64,000 bases of DNA, taken from Taibaiella sp. (GTDB lineage Bacteria > Bacteroidota > Bacteroidia > Chitinophagales > Chitinophagaceae). Position numbers and translations under genes: made by a program. Of the stretch, positions 42,400 through 53,200 are shown piece after piece (position 1 is the first letter of the stretch; every line of letters begins with the position of its first letter). The stretch covers positions 248,001 through 312,000 of the forward strand of contig JAHBTQ010000001.1 of NCBI GenBank assembly GCA_019638495.1, in the 5' to 3' direction. Under the pieces are notes generated by a model. That model saw nothing but the letters and a program-made list of their open reading frames with translations, was not told the DNA's origin and did no database searches.

Positions 42400-44154
42400 C
42401 TATTTAATGAGCATTTTCACTGAGTGTCGTCTCTGCTCCGTATCGGCAAAGATGTAGTAGATACCCGGTGGTTGGTTCAGCAGCATCTCCTGCTTATTAC
42501 CTGCTGCCAAATCAAATTCTGCAACCTTCAGTCCCAGCACATTGGTCACAGTAACATGAGCTCGCTCAGCCAGCGGGTCGGTGTACAGAATGTTGAAAGT
42601 GCCAGAGTTTGGATTCGGGAATACCTGCAGGCTCGCTTCGGTCAGCTCAGGTGAGCCGGCTACCGAAGTAGGACAAACAGATGCTGCCACTACACTCATA
42701 GGCCAGCTAACACTATCTGTGCCACATGCAGTCGTCACCTTGTACTTTATGGTCACAGTGCCTATCGCCACACCTGTCACCACTCCGGTACCGGACCCGA
42801 CTGTTGCTTTTGTGATGTCGCTGCTCGCCCATGTGCCTCCGGCAGGCGTGGCGTTGAGTGTTTTGGTTATACCCACACATGCTACGGTAGGGCCCGTAAT
42901 CGCCGGGTGGCCTATTACGGTCACCACGGTTGTGGCCCGGCAACCACTGGTGCCAAAGACATAAGAAATTGTCGTGGTGCCATTAGCAATACCCGCGACA
43001 ACGCCTGCAGTGCTTACTGTGCCCACAGTTGGTGTACTACTGCTCCACGTACCACCCGGTATAGAATGCGATAGTGTTGTTGTTGCTCCTGCGCACACCG
43101 TATTTGTACCGGTTATTGCAGGCACCGCATCTACAGACATGGTGAACGTGCTGTAGCAGCCTGTAGAAAGGATGTAAGAAATAGTAGTAGTTCCCGCAGC
43201 CACGCCCGACACTACGCCGGTGGATGATCCTACTGTGGCTGTAGCTGCACTGCTGCTGCTCCAGGTGCCACCAGGAGTTGTACATGTAAGAGTGTTGGTG
43301 CCACCCGGACAAACCGCCGGAGCACCCGTAATCGAACCTGGGTTGGCATTTACAGTTACCGTTGCAGATACTGATCCGGTTCCGGTAGTGTAGGTGATAT
43401 TCGCTGTACCTGCAGCAGCGCCGGTCACTACACCCGTTGTAGATACCACAGTTGCTATACCAGTGCTACCACTGCTCCATGTGCCGCCAGTCGGTGTGCT
43501 ACTTAAAGTTGTGGTGCTGCCAACACATAAGCTGAGTGTTCCGGTGATAGGTGTAGGCCCTGCCGTTGATGCCTCGGTAACAGTTGATGATCCGGCAATG
43601 GAATAGTCTCCGTCCGTACCGCCGGTACCGTTAACTGCATTTACGACGGCACGTAATGTTATGGTACCTGTTCCGGCAACCGGTGCCGTCCAGGGCACAT
43701 CTACTACATAAGTAGAACCCATACCTCCGGTGCCCGTGGTGCACCCGATAGAGCCACTGAAATGTTCGCATATCTTAATACCGGATGCTGTTATGGTATG
43801 GGAACCTACCGGCGCAACCATTGAGCCAACACTTGTAGAACCCGCACAAGCAGAAACCTGGTACCCAAAACGAGGCCAGCTACTGGCAGTGGGATTGTTG
43901 GCGGCTACACGAATAGTATAACTTCCGCCTGCGGTGTAAGTTGTTACCGGCGACCCGCCACTGAGCAGGCTCACCGTGGTGACGATGCCGGTTGGAAAAA
44001 TAGAAACGTGACAGCCACTTCCACCGCAGTTCGTACCGGTACCTGACGCACCCGTACGCTCAATACCGGAAAAACCCGGTCCGGTTGAGTGACCTGTGGT
44101 GATAAAATAAATGGCCGCGCAGATAATAGGGAGAAGAACTAATTTCTTTTTCAT
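42400..44154 (-). CDS. Secreted Ig-like protein with N-terminal choice-of-anchor V-like domain and T9SS signal
   Basis: 584 residues. Signal peptide to about residue 24. The next segment, GFSGIERTGASGTGTNCGGS followed by GCH, resembles the opening of the choice-of-anchor V domain, which usually has a CxxCH-like element; here it is C-x4-CH. A beta domain continues to about residue 190. Four Ig-like units follow (ITGTLSLCVGSTTTLSSTPT and three similar). The last 80 residues, starting VFPNPNSGTFNILYTD, are a type A T9SS signal ending VKMLIK. It lies 143 bases upstream of the 39638-42256 gene in the same orientation. Confidence 0.85.
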   Translation of the reverse strand: MKKKLVLLPIICAAIYFITTGHSTGPGFSGIERTGASGTGTNCGGSGCHVSIFPTGIVTTVSLLSGGSPVTTYTAGGSYTIRVAANNPTASSWPRFGYQVSACAGSTSVGSMVAPVGSHTITASGIKICEHFSGSIGCTTGTGGMGSTYVVDVPWTAPVAGTGTITLRAVVNAVNGTGGTDGDYSIAGSSTVTEASTAGPTPITGTLSLCVGSTTTLSSTPTGGTWSSGSTGIATVVSTTGVVTGAAAGTANITYTTGTGSVSATVTVNANPGSITGAPAVCPGGTNTLTCTTPGGTWSSSSAATATVGSSTGVVSGVAAGTTTISYILSTGCYSTFTMSVDAVPAITGTNTVCAGATTTLSHSIPGGTWSSSTPTVGTVSTAGVVAGIANGTTTISYVFGTSGCRATTVVTVIGHPAITGPTVACVGITKTLNATPAGGTWASSDITKATVGSGTGVVTGVAIGTVTIKYKVTTACGTDSVSWPMSVVAASVCPTSVAGSPELTEASLQVFPNPNSGTFNILYTDPLAERAHVTVTNVLGLKVAEFDLAAGNKQEMLLNQPPGIYYIFADTEQRRHSVKMLIK

Positions 44155-44268
44155 TTTTTGTTTGGTTTTAATGTGTACTACGAATGTAAATACATTAAAT
44201 GAATTTTAACGATGTAATGTTCCACATTTTACCTTTTCTTCATCCGCAGTTCTGCTAACTTCGCACTT

Positions 44269-46257
44269 ATGCTGGAATACTATTGCTCCTCACTAAGCCG
44301 GTACAAACGCCTCCCTACGCGTGAAGTAAGGGTAGGTGGACTACTAATAGGAAATGGAAACCCCATCCGCATCCAAACCATGACCACCACCGACACCATG
44401 GACACGGAAGCCACCGTGGCCCAGACCATAAGATGCATAGAGGCTGGTGCCGAACTGGTGCGCATAACAGCCCCCAGCAAGAAGGAAGCAGAAAACCTGC
44501 TTGCTATAAAAAACGAGGTGCGCCGTCGTGGCTATGACACACCGCTCGTTGCAGACATACACTTCACCCCCAACGCTGCAGAAATTGCGGCCCGCATAGT
44601 GGAAAAGGTACGCGTAAACCCCGGCAACTACATAGACAAAAAGAAGTTTGACGTTCTTGAATATACCGATGCACAGTATGCCGCTGAGGTAGACCGTATC
44701 CGCGAGCGTTTCACCCCACTTGTACGCATTTGCCGCGAGCATGGCACTGCTATGCGCATTGGCACCAATCATGGCTCCCTCAGCGACCGCATCATGAGCC
44801 GATATGGTGATACACCCATTGGCATGGTGGAGAGCGCAATGGAATTCCTGCGCATTGCACGCGACGAAGACTACCACCAGATCATACTGAGCATGAAGAG
44901 CAGTAACCCACAGGTGATGGTGCAAGCCTATCGCCTGCTGGTGAAGCAGATGCAGGACGAATTTGGCGAGTGCTACCCGCTGCACCTGGGTGTAACTGAA
45001 GCAGGCGATGGAGAAGATGGCCGCATCAAGAGCGCCATAGGAATCGGCACCCTGCTGGAAGACGGCATTGGTGATACCATTCGCGTATCGCTGACGGAAG
45101 ATCCGGAGTTCGAAATACCTGTTTGTAAAGACATCGTTTCCCGCTACCCACCCAAAAAGGAATGCGCTACAGAGCCACTGCAGGACCGCCTGCCTTACAA
45201 TCCTTTTGAGTATAAACGCAGGGTATCAAATGCGGTGGATAATATCGGTGGCAACAATGTACCGGTTGTAATCACCTTTTGCCCGCCTACAGACACTGGC
45301 CATACGCCTGAAAGCCTGGAAGCCCTGGGGTATCATTACGATGCGGCTACGGACAAATGGACGATAGGTGATGCGGCTACTGACTACCTCTACACCGGCT
45401 ACATTGTTCCGGTTTTTGCATTACCCGGCACGCTACGGATCATGCTCGACTACCCGGCATGGAACCTCGTTAAAAACAGATCATCGTACCTGCCCGTTTT
45501 CACAGTGGCCGAATATCTCAAAGCGAAACAAATACCTGCTACAACACACTTTGTACGCGTGTTCATTGGCTGGAAGCAGGAGAATTATGAGAACCTATTT
45601 GCTCGCCTGGCCGATAATCCCAGCGCGGTGCTTATTGTTTCTGCCATCAGCACCAACACGCTGAAGCCTATCCGCGCATTCATTACGCTACTACAGCACA
45701 AGCAAATAAAGAACCCTGTTATCATCAGCGTAGAGACCCTCTCGCCTACTGTAGACAAACAACTCATCAGCTATGCTACCGACTGCGGCGGACTGCTGCT
45801 GGATGGCATGGGCGACGGTATAATGATATACAGCGGCACTCCACTGAAAAACATTCAGACGACAGGCCGTACCTACCTACCGGTAAAGAGCCTGGACCAG
45901 TTCCTGAACAATACCGCCTTCTCCATACTGCAGGCAACACGTACCCGCATCAGCAAGACAGAGTACATAAGCTGCCCCAGTTGCGGCCGCACCCTCTTTG
46001 ACCTGCAGGAGACGACTGCCAAAATACGCTCAGCTACGCACCACCTGAAGGGCGTGAAGATCGCCATAATGGGCTGCATTGTAAATGGCCCGGGCGAAAT
46101 GGCCGATGCCGACTTTGGCTACGTGGGCAGTGGCTCCGGCAAGATAACCCTGTACAAGGGCAAGGAAGTAGTGAAGCGCAACGTGCCCAGCGAAACTGCC
46201 GTGGATGAGCTCATAACCCTGCTAAAGGATAATGGGGCGTGGGTGGAGAGGAACTAA
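44269..46257 (+). CDS. ispG: 4-hydroxy-3-methylbut-2-enyl-diphosphate synthase, long form
   Basis: 662-residue [4Fe-4S] enzyme converting MEcPP to HMBPP, the penultimate MEP-pathway step. The TIM-barrel part opens VGGLLIGNGNPIRIQTMTTT and contains PLVADIHFTP and the RIGTNHGSLSDRIM region. A large inserted domain (about residues 300-560) is the one known from plant and Bacteroidota IspG. The C-terminal cluster motif has C569, C572 and C603, then E610 in GCIVNGPGEMAD, as required: three cysteines and a glutamate. Partner of dxr at 3138-4307. Confidence 0.96.
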   Translation: MLEYYCSSLSRYKRLPTREVRVGGLLIGNGNPIRIQTMTTTDTMDTEATVAQTIRCIEAGAELVRITAPSKKEAENLLAIKNEVRRRGYDTPLVADIHFTPNAAEIAARIVEKVRVNPGNYIDKKKFDVLEYTDAQYAAEVDRIRERFTPLVRICREHGTAMRIGTNHGSLSDRIMSRYGDTPIGMVESAMEFLRIARDEDYHQIILSMKSSNPQVMVQAYRLLVKQMQDEFGECYPLHLGVTEAGDGEDGRIKSAIGIGTLLEDGIGDTIRVSLTEDPEFEIPVCKDIVSRYPPKKECATEPLQDRLPYNPFEYKRRVSNAVDNIGGNNVPVVITFCPPTDTGHTPESLEALGYHYDAATDKWTIGDAATDYLYTGYIVPVFALPGTLRIMLDYPAWNLVKNRSSYLPVFTVAEYLKAKQIPATTHFVRVFIGWKQENYENLFARLADNPSAVLIVSAISTNTLKPIRAFITLLQHKQIKNPVIISVETLSPTVDKQLISYATDCGGLLLDGMGDGIMIYSGTPLKNIQTTGRTYLPVKSLDQFLNNTAFSILQATRTRISKTEYISCPSCGRTLFDLQETTAKIRSATHHLKGVKIAIMGCIVNGPGEMADADFGYVGSGSGKITLYKGKEVVKRNVPSETAVDELITLLKDNGAWVERN

Positions 46258-46264
46258 AAAGCGA

Positions 46265-46285
46265 AGCCCCGCAAATCGCGGGGCT
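46265..46285 (+). terminator. Terminator of ispG
   Basis: Stem AGCCCCGC (46265-46272) / GCGGGGCT (46278-46285), five-base loop, 7 bases after the stop. The T run is weak, so efficiency is uncertain. Confidence 0.6.
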
Positions 46286-46342
46286 CCAAACTTTCTTATT
46301 ACCTACACATCACACGCCTTGCGCCCTTATGTCTGGCAATCA

Positions 46343-47497
46343 CTACCCTATAGCATTCGCCAAATCTTGCTTCAAATCCTCAATATCTTCAATACCCACA
46401 CTCAGCCTTATGAGTGAGTCTACGAGGCCGTTCTTGATGCGCTCTTCGCGGGGGATGGAGGCGTGGGTCATTGTGGCGGGGTGGCCTATCAGCGACTCTA
46501 CTCCGCCCAGTGATTCTGCAAGGGAGAAGAGTTTTGTTTTCTTCAGCACTTCCATGGCTGCTTCTATGTTGTCATCCTTCAGCGTAAAGGAGATCATACC
46601 GCCAAAGCCGCGCATCTGCTTCTTAGCTACATCATGATTCGGATGGTCTTCGAAACCTGTCCATATCACCTTACCCACCTTGGGGTGTGCCTTCAGGAAG
46701 TGCGCTATAGCTGCACCGTTCTCACAGTGACGCTGCATGCGTACGTGCAGTGTCTTTATTCCGCGCAGCACAAGCCAGCAGTCGTGCGGACCTGGCACAG
46801 CGCCACAGCTATTCTGTATGAAGCGCAAGCGCTCCTCCAAGCCGCTGTCGTTCATTACCAGCGCGCCATGCACCACGTCTGAGTGGCCGCCCAGGTATTT
46901 AGTAGCGGAGTGTAGCACTAAGTCGGCACCGAGGTCCAGCGGGGTCTGCAGGTAGGGCGATGCGAATGTGTTGTCGCACACCAGCAGCAGGTTGTTCTTC
47001 TTAGCTATTTCAGCACATGCTGCTATGTCTATCACATTCAGCATAGGGTTGGTTGGCGTCTCAATCCATATCATCTTCGTATTGCCGTTGATGTGTGAAT
47101 TGATGTCCTGCGCATTGTGCATGCCTATGAAGTGAAACTTGATACCATAAGCCGCGAACACCTTCGTCATGATGCGGTAGGTGCCACCATACAGATCGTT
47201 GGATACTATTACCTCGTCACCCGGCTGCAGCAGTTTTATCACCGCATCAGTCGCCGCCATGCCGCTGCCAAAGCACAAACCGTATTTACCATTTTCTATA
47301 GCTGCGAGTGCGTTCTGCAGCACGGTACGCGTAGGGTTCTGCGTGCGGGCATATTCGTAACCTTTATGGTCGCCAGGGGCTGCCTGAACGTAGGTAGATG
47401 TCTGGTAGATAGGTGTCATGATGGCACCGGTAGTTGGGTCCGGTTCCACACCTGCGTGTATCAGTTTCGTATCGAGCTTGTAATTTTTATTGTCCAT
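46343..47497 (-). CDS. Trans-sulfuration PLP enzyme (cystathionine gamma-synthase/lyase)
   Basis: 384-residue Cys/Met metabolism PLP enzyme. Starts MDNKNYKLDTKLIHAGVEPD; the 45 in-frame residues upstream precede the -7 box and are not family-like. Motifs: YEYARTQNPTR, FGSGMAATDA, DNTFASPYLQTPLDLGADLV and HSATKYLGGHSDVVHGALVM with the PLP lysine; GGVESLIGHPATMTHASIP near the C terminus. MetB, MetC and MGL-type members share these, so the exact reaction is not settled. No other methionine gene is adjacent. Confidence 0.9.
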   Translation of the reverse strand: MDNKNYKLDTKLIHAGVEPDPTTGAIMTPIYQTSTYVQAAPGDHKGYEYARTQNPTRTVLQNALAAIENGKYGLCFGSGMAATDAVIKLLQPGDEVIVSNDLYGGTYRIMTKVFAAYGIKFHFIGMHNAQDINSHINGNTKMIWIETPTNPMLNVIDIAACAEIAKKNNLLLVCDNTFASPYLQTPLDLGADLVLHSATKYLGGHSDVVHGALVMNDSGLEERLRFIQNSCGAVPGPHDCWLVLRGIKTLHVRMQRHCENGAAIAHFLKAHPKVGKVIWTGFEDHPNHDVAKKQMRGFGGMISFTLKDDNIEAAMEVLKKTKLFSLAESLGGVESLIGHPATMTHASIPREERIKNGLVDSLIRLSVGIEDIEDLKQDLANAIG

Positions 47498-47515
47498 ATT
47501 CAGTATTTGAGAGTG

Positions 47516-47523
47516 CAAAGGTA
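47516..47523 (-). promoter_or_regulatory. -7 box of the trans-sulfuration gene
   Basis: TACCTTTG on the minus strand, 18 bases before the ATG at 47497. Confidence 0.45.
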
Positions 47524-47532
47524 ACGGGAAAA

Positions 47533-48009
47533 AAATAGTGTTTTCAGTGTTACGACATCCACGCTTTATCCCTGCAAGAGATTCCATCCGCTGCGTACTT
47601 TTTCTTTTATTCGCTTGTCTTGATTTCTTCAAGGGTGCTCATGAAAAAGTTCAACAGCGAAAAGAAAAAGTACCAAAAAGAAAGCGCCGCCCTTTGGCTC
47701 CCGAAAGCGTTCGGGACTCGCAGGCCAAAGGGTTAGCCCTACGCTGTTATTGTGGGGGAATGCTATTAAGCACGTGCCCGATCCCGGACAATGCCGGGAG
47801 GTCGGTGGGCTATTTGGCAATGGTAATCCTCTTCGCCAGAGCGCCACAATTCCAAATTCGGAAGATTCGAAACACGCCGTGCTATGAACAGGGATGCCCT
47901 GTCGGGCATCAGCGCGGTGCCGAGGTGTGTCTAAATCGCGCTATAGAGACCCCAAAACAAAGATTCCCGCCGTGGGGCGGGAATCTTCAATCTGTTTTTA
48001 TCGGCTAGC
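47533..48009. other. Hairpin-rich intergenic region, no gene supported
   Basis: About 475 bases. Three palindromes: TCCCGAA/TTCGGGA (47699-47716), GATGCCC/GGGCATC (47893-47910) and the terminator at 47960-47987. A 156-codon plus-strand open frame (47538-48008) has basic, low-complexity composition and no family features, so I do not call it a gene. Confidence 0.55.
47960..47987 (-). terminator. Terminator of the SusC-SusD-lipoprotein operon
   Basis: Twelve-base-pair stem AAGATTCCCGCC (47960-47971) / GGCGGGAATCTT (47976-47987) with a four-base loop. On the minus strand it leads into a T-rich stretch (TTTGTTTTGG). Confidence 0.75.
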
Positions 48010-48651
48010 CTACATTTTATGGAATGTACGTGTAACCGGGGCCAGCATATTGTTATGCAGGATATAAGAAAATGACGTGGATGTAGAAATCGAAACCATT
48101 CCTTCCGACGCTGATACCGGTCCGTAGCTAGTGCTCTGTACAGGCATCAGCAACTTGTCGGTAGAGGTATGTACAAAGTATGCCGGAGTGCGGTGCAACG
48201 TATCTGATGCTCCGTTTGCCACAGCGTCTGATATGCGATACAGGCCATTTGCCAGCGTACTAACACTTACCGTGTCGCTGGTTTCTGTGCGGTAATATGT
48301 TCCTGAAAGGTCTACACCGGTCACATTTGTCACCGCCACATAGAGTGTGTGCTTTGATGTCATACCATACTTATTGCGGGCGCTGGCCACAACAGGGTAC
48401 ACACCTTCTGTAGTATTATCCAGTTCGCTCTGGTCATAAACCACTGTAGCCTCTTCGTTGTAGAACGAATCGTAAGCAGTGGCAGTAATAACCGGTAATG
48501 CGCCATTTACAGGAATGCTGTAATAGTCGCCTGAAGTGACAACAAGCGTAGGAGTAGAATAGTTGTGCAGTGTAGACACCGTTCCCTGGTTTTTCTTGCA
48601 GGCACCAAATGCAACTGCCGCTACAACCGTCAATATCAATAATTTCTTCAT
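48010..48651 (-). CDS. SusCD-associated lipoprotein
   Basis: 213 residues. Lipoprotein signal MKKLLILTVVAAVAFGACKK with cysteine at residue 18. The mature part begins with a short beta domain (PVITATAYDSFYNEEATVVY) resembling the Ig-like domain of SusC/D-linked lipoproteins; the rest is a second beta domain (DLSGTYYRTETSDTVSVSTL). It is the last gene of the SusC-SusD operon, 27 bases after susD, and probably sits on the cell surface with them. Specific binding target unknown. I would call it a SusE/F-position protein by context only. Confidence 0.75.
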   Translation of the reverse strand: MKKLLILTVVAAVAFGACKKNQGTVSTLHNYSTPTLVVTSGDYYSIPVNGALPVITATAYDSFYNEEATVVYDQSELDNTTEGVYPVVASARNKYGMTSKHTLYVAVTNVTGVDLSGTYYRTETSDTVSVSTLANGLYRISDAVANGASDTLHRTPAYFVHTSTDKLLMPVQSTSYGPVSASEGMVSISTSTSFSYILHNNMLAPVTRTFHKM

Positions 48652-48678
48652 TATCTGTCTTTTTTCAGGTCAGTTTTA

Positions 48679-50184
48679 TTAAAGTTTATCCCACCATACC
48701 AGTTGTGTCACAGCCGCCAGACCAGGGAAGTTTGCATTGTTCAGCTCGCTTGCAGGATACAGGAAGCGCGCCGGCTTTTCCTTACCTATAAGGCTGTTGC
48801 GTGGGTCTATCAGGAAATCAGGGTAGCCTGTGCGGCGCCATTCTGTCCATGCCTCAAAGCCCTGGTTGCCTGCCATAGAGAAGTATTTCTGCGTAATGAT
48901 GTGCCTAACTTTCTCCTCTACTGTGCCGCCCGATGGATAAGAAGCCCAGTAGCCGGCAGGTGATGGAGACACACCCGTTACATAATTTGTATAGGCCGCG
49001 CTGGCAGTAGTAGCTCCGGTAGCCACGAGCGCCTTTCCGTAAAATGCGAAGTTTGCGTGGATGCCTTTGAAGAATGCATCCATATCGTCGCCGGTAGTTA
49101 TGCCACGTGCAAAAGCCTCTGCCTGCAGGAAGTAGCTCTCCCAAGAAGAGAGAAGAACCACGGGTGCATTACCGGCACCGGCACCTACATACATTGATGG
49201 CATTGAGTAGGTGTTAGAAGGTGTTTCGATGTCATACTCACTCTGCTTCACACCGGCTACGCCATAAGCAGGCAGCGAAGTGAAGAATACTGCCGCACGC
49301 GGGTCGTTGTTGCCGTTCATCTCGTCAACCAGTGTTTTGCTGGCAGCAAGCTGTGGCGTTCCGTGCATTGGCTGTGCAGACAGCTCAGTATATAGCGGAT
49401 GGCTACCTGCCATACCTGTGTTGTAATTGATAACCGCGTCATCGCCCTCGCCAAGGAATGGCAGGTTGCGACGGAAGAGAGTATCTATCCTTGGACGGGC
49501 ATAAAGCGGGTCTACACCAGACATGCGGGTAAGCACACGCAGTTTCAGTGTGTTGGCAAACTTCTGCCACTTGCTCATGTCGCCACCGTAGATGATATCA
49601 TCAGCACCCGGGTGCGACGCATCTGCAGTAGATATCAGGCGAGATGCCGAATCGATCATGTCCAGTATGCCCATGTACACATCGCGCTGCGCATCGAAGT
49701 GCGGGTTCAGTGCATAGGTTTTGCTATCGCTGCCGCGGAGCGCCTCGCTGAATGGCACATCACCCCAGCCATCAGTCGCTGCCTGGAATGCGTATGCACG
49801 CATCAGCATGGAGATAGCTTTGTAAGATGATTTGTGCTGCGAGTCGGCCATGTTATATACCTGGTAGAAGTTCTGACCCGCCGCGTAGAGATTTTTCCAG
49901 CTAGCGTTGTAAAACTCCTGTGTAGGTGCAAACTGCTCCAGTGCTTTGTACTGGGTGCCGCCCGGAGCCTGTGTCCACTGCTGAGACCAGATGGCGCCGT
50001 TTATCTGCATTTCAGTACCCATTGCAGAGCCCAGGTACAATTGCGCTGCAGGCAGCACCGTTTGCACCGTAGCCTGCTGAGCTACATTAGGATTTGTATT
50101 TACGTCGAGGTATTTTTTACAGGAAGAAACACCTAAAGCCAAACCTGCTGCCGCCGTAACTAATATTTTATTCTTGATTGACAT
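48679..50184 (-). CDS. SusD/RagB-family outer-membrane lipoprotein
   Basis: 501 residues. Lipoprotein signal ending LGVSSC with cysteine 22, then KKYLDVNTNPNVAQQATVQT, the typical SusD-like_2 opening. Helical TPR-like regions contain QWTQAPGGTQYKALEQFAPT, DGWGDVPFSEALRGSDSKTY and the late GFEAWTEWRRTGYPDFLI. It forms the lid and ligand-binding partner of the SusC channel. The glycan or peptide taken up cannot be deduced; no glycoside hydrolase is nearby. 26 bases downstream of susC. Confidence 0.92.
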   Translation of the reverse strand: MSIKNKILVTAAAGLALGVSSCKKYLDVNTNPNVAQQATVQTVLPAAQLYLGSAMGTEMQINGAIWSQQWTQAPGGTQYKALEQFAPTQEFYNASWKNLYAAGQNFYQVYNMADSQHKSSYKAISMLMRAYAFQAATDGWGDVPFSEALRGSDSKTYALNPHFDAQRDVYMGILDMIDSASRLISTADASHPGADDIIYGGDMSKWQKFANTLKLRVLTRMSGVDPLYARPRIDTLFRRNLPFLGEGDDAVINYNTGMAGSHPLYTELSAQPMHGTPQLAASKTLVDEMNGNNDPRAAVFFTSLPAYGVAGVKQSEYDIETPSNTYSMPSMYVGAGAGNAPVVLLSSWESYFLQAEAFARGITTGDDMDAFFKGIHANFAFYGKALVATGATTASAAYTNYVTGVSPSPAGYWASYPSGGTVEEKVRHIITQKYFSMAGNQGFEAWTEWRRTGYPDFLIDPRNSLIGKEKPARFLYPASELNNANFPGLAAVTQLVWWDKL

Positions 50185-50210
50185 AATAGACTGTTTAAGC
50201 TTTTAAATGT

Positions 50211-53200
50211 TTAGAAGTTAACCTTGATGAATGCACCATAGTTACGCGTAGTAGGGCGCGCCATGTAGTTAAATCCTTGACCATTTCCGAGTGCACCTGC
50301 AGATGTTGCGTCAGGGTCGTCAAACTTATTGCTGTTAGCTGTCCACAGCAGCAGGTTGTTGCCAAACACACCAGCTTCCAGCGCGCCGAATGGGCTGCGC
50401 TCGTAGAATCGCTGAGGTATCTTGTAAGACAGTGACAGTTCCTGCAGCCTCACGAAGCTGGAGTTAACCAGGCCCTGTGCAGGATACAATTGCTGCTGTG
50501 CTGTGTAGTAGTCATAAGCTGAAGCCTTGGTAGTGTTAGGCAGGTAGATGTTTGTGCCCGGAACCAGGTACACTGAGTTTTCCCATACATAGGCGTTGCG
50601 GCCGTTAGTAGTAGTAGCCTCAGAAGTACCGTTTGCGTCCATGCTCATCTTTGTCTGGCTATAGTACTGGCCACCCTGCTTCGTATAGAACAGTGCGTGC
50701 AGTTTCAGACCCTTGTAGGTAACGTCAGTTCCCCATGATGCGATAAACTTAGGCTGGTAAGAACCTTTGTACACTGCCGTCTGTGTAGGCACAGGCAGGC
50801 CGGTCTGCTGGTCTACCACTGCGTGCCAAGAGCCGTCTGCCGGGTTCTGCCAGTAAGCGATGTCTGCCGCGTAGAAAGTGCCCAGTGGCATTCCTTCCTT
50901 AGCTACGATCTGCATACCGTTGAAACCGCCGAGTACTATGTGGTCTACACTCTGGTCAAGCCTTGCAACTGTATTCTTGTTGTGCGTGTAAGTAGCAAAC
51001 AGGTCCCAGCGAAGTCCGTAGCGTGTTGATATCGGAGTTCCCTTGATAGCCAGCTCCACACCATTATTAGATACATCGCCTACGTTGATGTAGCGATAAT
51101 CATAACCAGTAGATGTAGGTACCGGAGATGGTGCAATTACGTTAGACGTGTATGCCCTGTAGTAAGTGAATGATGCATTGATGCGGTCGCGCAGGAAGGA
51201 GAGGTCTGTACCTACTTCAAAGTTGCGCGTGCGCTCCGGCCTCAGAGATGGGTCGCCATAGATGCGGCCTACCTGGTATGCGTTAACACCACCGTATGTT
51301 GCTGAGCCGTATGTGCTGCTGAATGCACCGCGCATGTAGCCTGCATCATTATTTGCATAAGAGATAGCGTCGTTGCCTGCACCACCTGCTGCCATACGGA
51401 TCTTACCGTAGTTCATTACATGCTCTTTGAAGTGTGAGCCATTCAGACGCTCAGAGAACACCCATGAACCGTTGACAGCCGGGAACAGGTAAGACTGTGT
51501 GCCACGTGCCAGTGTAGAAGACCAGTCATTGCGCATTGCAATGCCCAGGAACAGCTCCCTGCGGTAGTTGAAGTCTACGTTACCAAAGAGGCCTACGCTG
51601 CGGCGGTCAACTTTATTATTATATCCTGTTACCGGGCCGGCATTATTCTGCAGATTATACCAGTTTGGCAATACCAGGCCGCCGTTAGCAGGGTCTATAA
51701 CCCCAGCCAGTGTTTCATCGCGCTGGAAAGTCATGTTGTGACCTACGAATGCGTTAACACCGAAGTTGTTTGAAAGCTCTGTAGTGTAGTTAACAATGAA
51801 GTCGTTGTACAGGCGCATACCGTTGTAGGTGCTCTGTGTGTAGCCACCTGCCGATGCGAAGCCCGGAGCGGCAGAGTAAAGCGGGTCGATGCCTGCAGTG
51901 TTGTACTGTGGCATGTTGTACGTGCTGCGGTCAGAGCTTGCGTCTACACCCAGGCGGTTAAACACGTGCCAGTCGTTCTTCTTCCAGCCCAGGCGCCAGT
52001 CGCCCAGAACCCTGTCGCTCTTGTTGCGGTTGTCATACTTCTTAGCTATCCAGTATGGGTTCTGGAAAGATCCGTTGTAGTTGCCGTAGCGCTCAGTGCC
52101 AGATGTGTCGTAGTACTGCTGAGAGTAGTATTTGTTGTCCAGGTCAGAAAGCTCCCACAGTGGAATGTCGCGTGGAGTATTGATAACGCTGTTCATTACG
52201 CTACCAGCGCCCAGGCCACCCTGCTCTGCACGGCTGTAGGTGTTGATGTAGTTTACGTTGATGCCTGAGTACATGTTGCGGCTCAGCTCTGTAGTACCAT
52301 TGAAACGTACGCCATACCTGTTATAGAACTGGTTTGGCACCACGCCTGTGCTGTTCACAGAGTTCATAGACAGCATGTAAGTGCTCTTATCCGATCCGCC
52401 GTTGATGGCAATGTAGTTGTTGATGTTGTTACCGCGGTTATAGAAGCTCTTCAGGTTATCCTGCTGTGCGCTATAGTTCTTTACGAGCTGCTTGCCGTCT
52501 ATCACCTGGCCCCATGGGCGAACGCCACCGTCCATCACCTGGCCCCAGCTGCGATATTCGCGTGGGTCGTCAGCGATGCCACCATATACATTACCCTGTC
52601 CGTAGATGTTCTGCGTAGATGGTGTCATCAGCACATCGCTTGCAGTGTAGGTGCTCTTGAACGTGATGTCCATTTTGCCCGGCATGCCCGCTGTTTTGTG
52701 CTTGCCTTTCTTGGTCACATACATGATAGCACCGTTTGCACCCATAGCACCATACATTGCAGTGGCCGCTGCCGGTGGCAATACCGTTACCGACTCCATA
52801 TCTTCAGGATTCAGATCATTTGCGCTGTTGCCGAAGTCTACCTGGTTCAGTTCGTTGAAGTTTGTGTTCGCTCCGCTCAGCTTGCTCAGTGTGCGGTCAT
52901 AGTTGTTGGTAGGCACGCCGTCCACTACTATCAGTGCATTGTTGTTCTTGGCAAAAGAGCGCTCGCCGCGCAGCACTACGCGTGTAGAACCGCCGAAGCC
53001 ACCTGTAGAGCTTGTGATGTTAGCACCGGGAATCTTACCCTGCAGCGAAGACAGTATGCTTGTGTTCTGCCCGCTCATCAGGTCTTCACCTGTAAGGCTG
53101 TTGCTGTTGTAGCCTGTCTCACGTTTCTCCCTGCGGAAAGCGATAGGCGTGTTCACAGGACCTTCCAGCATTTTGGAGAGTGGCTGCATCTTCACCTCTA

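Noticed and set aside
47538..48008. 156-codon open frame on the plus strand
   Set aside because: Basic, cysteine-rich low-complexity product, no family motif, spans palindromes and a terminator.
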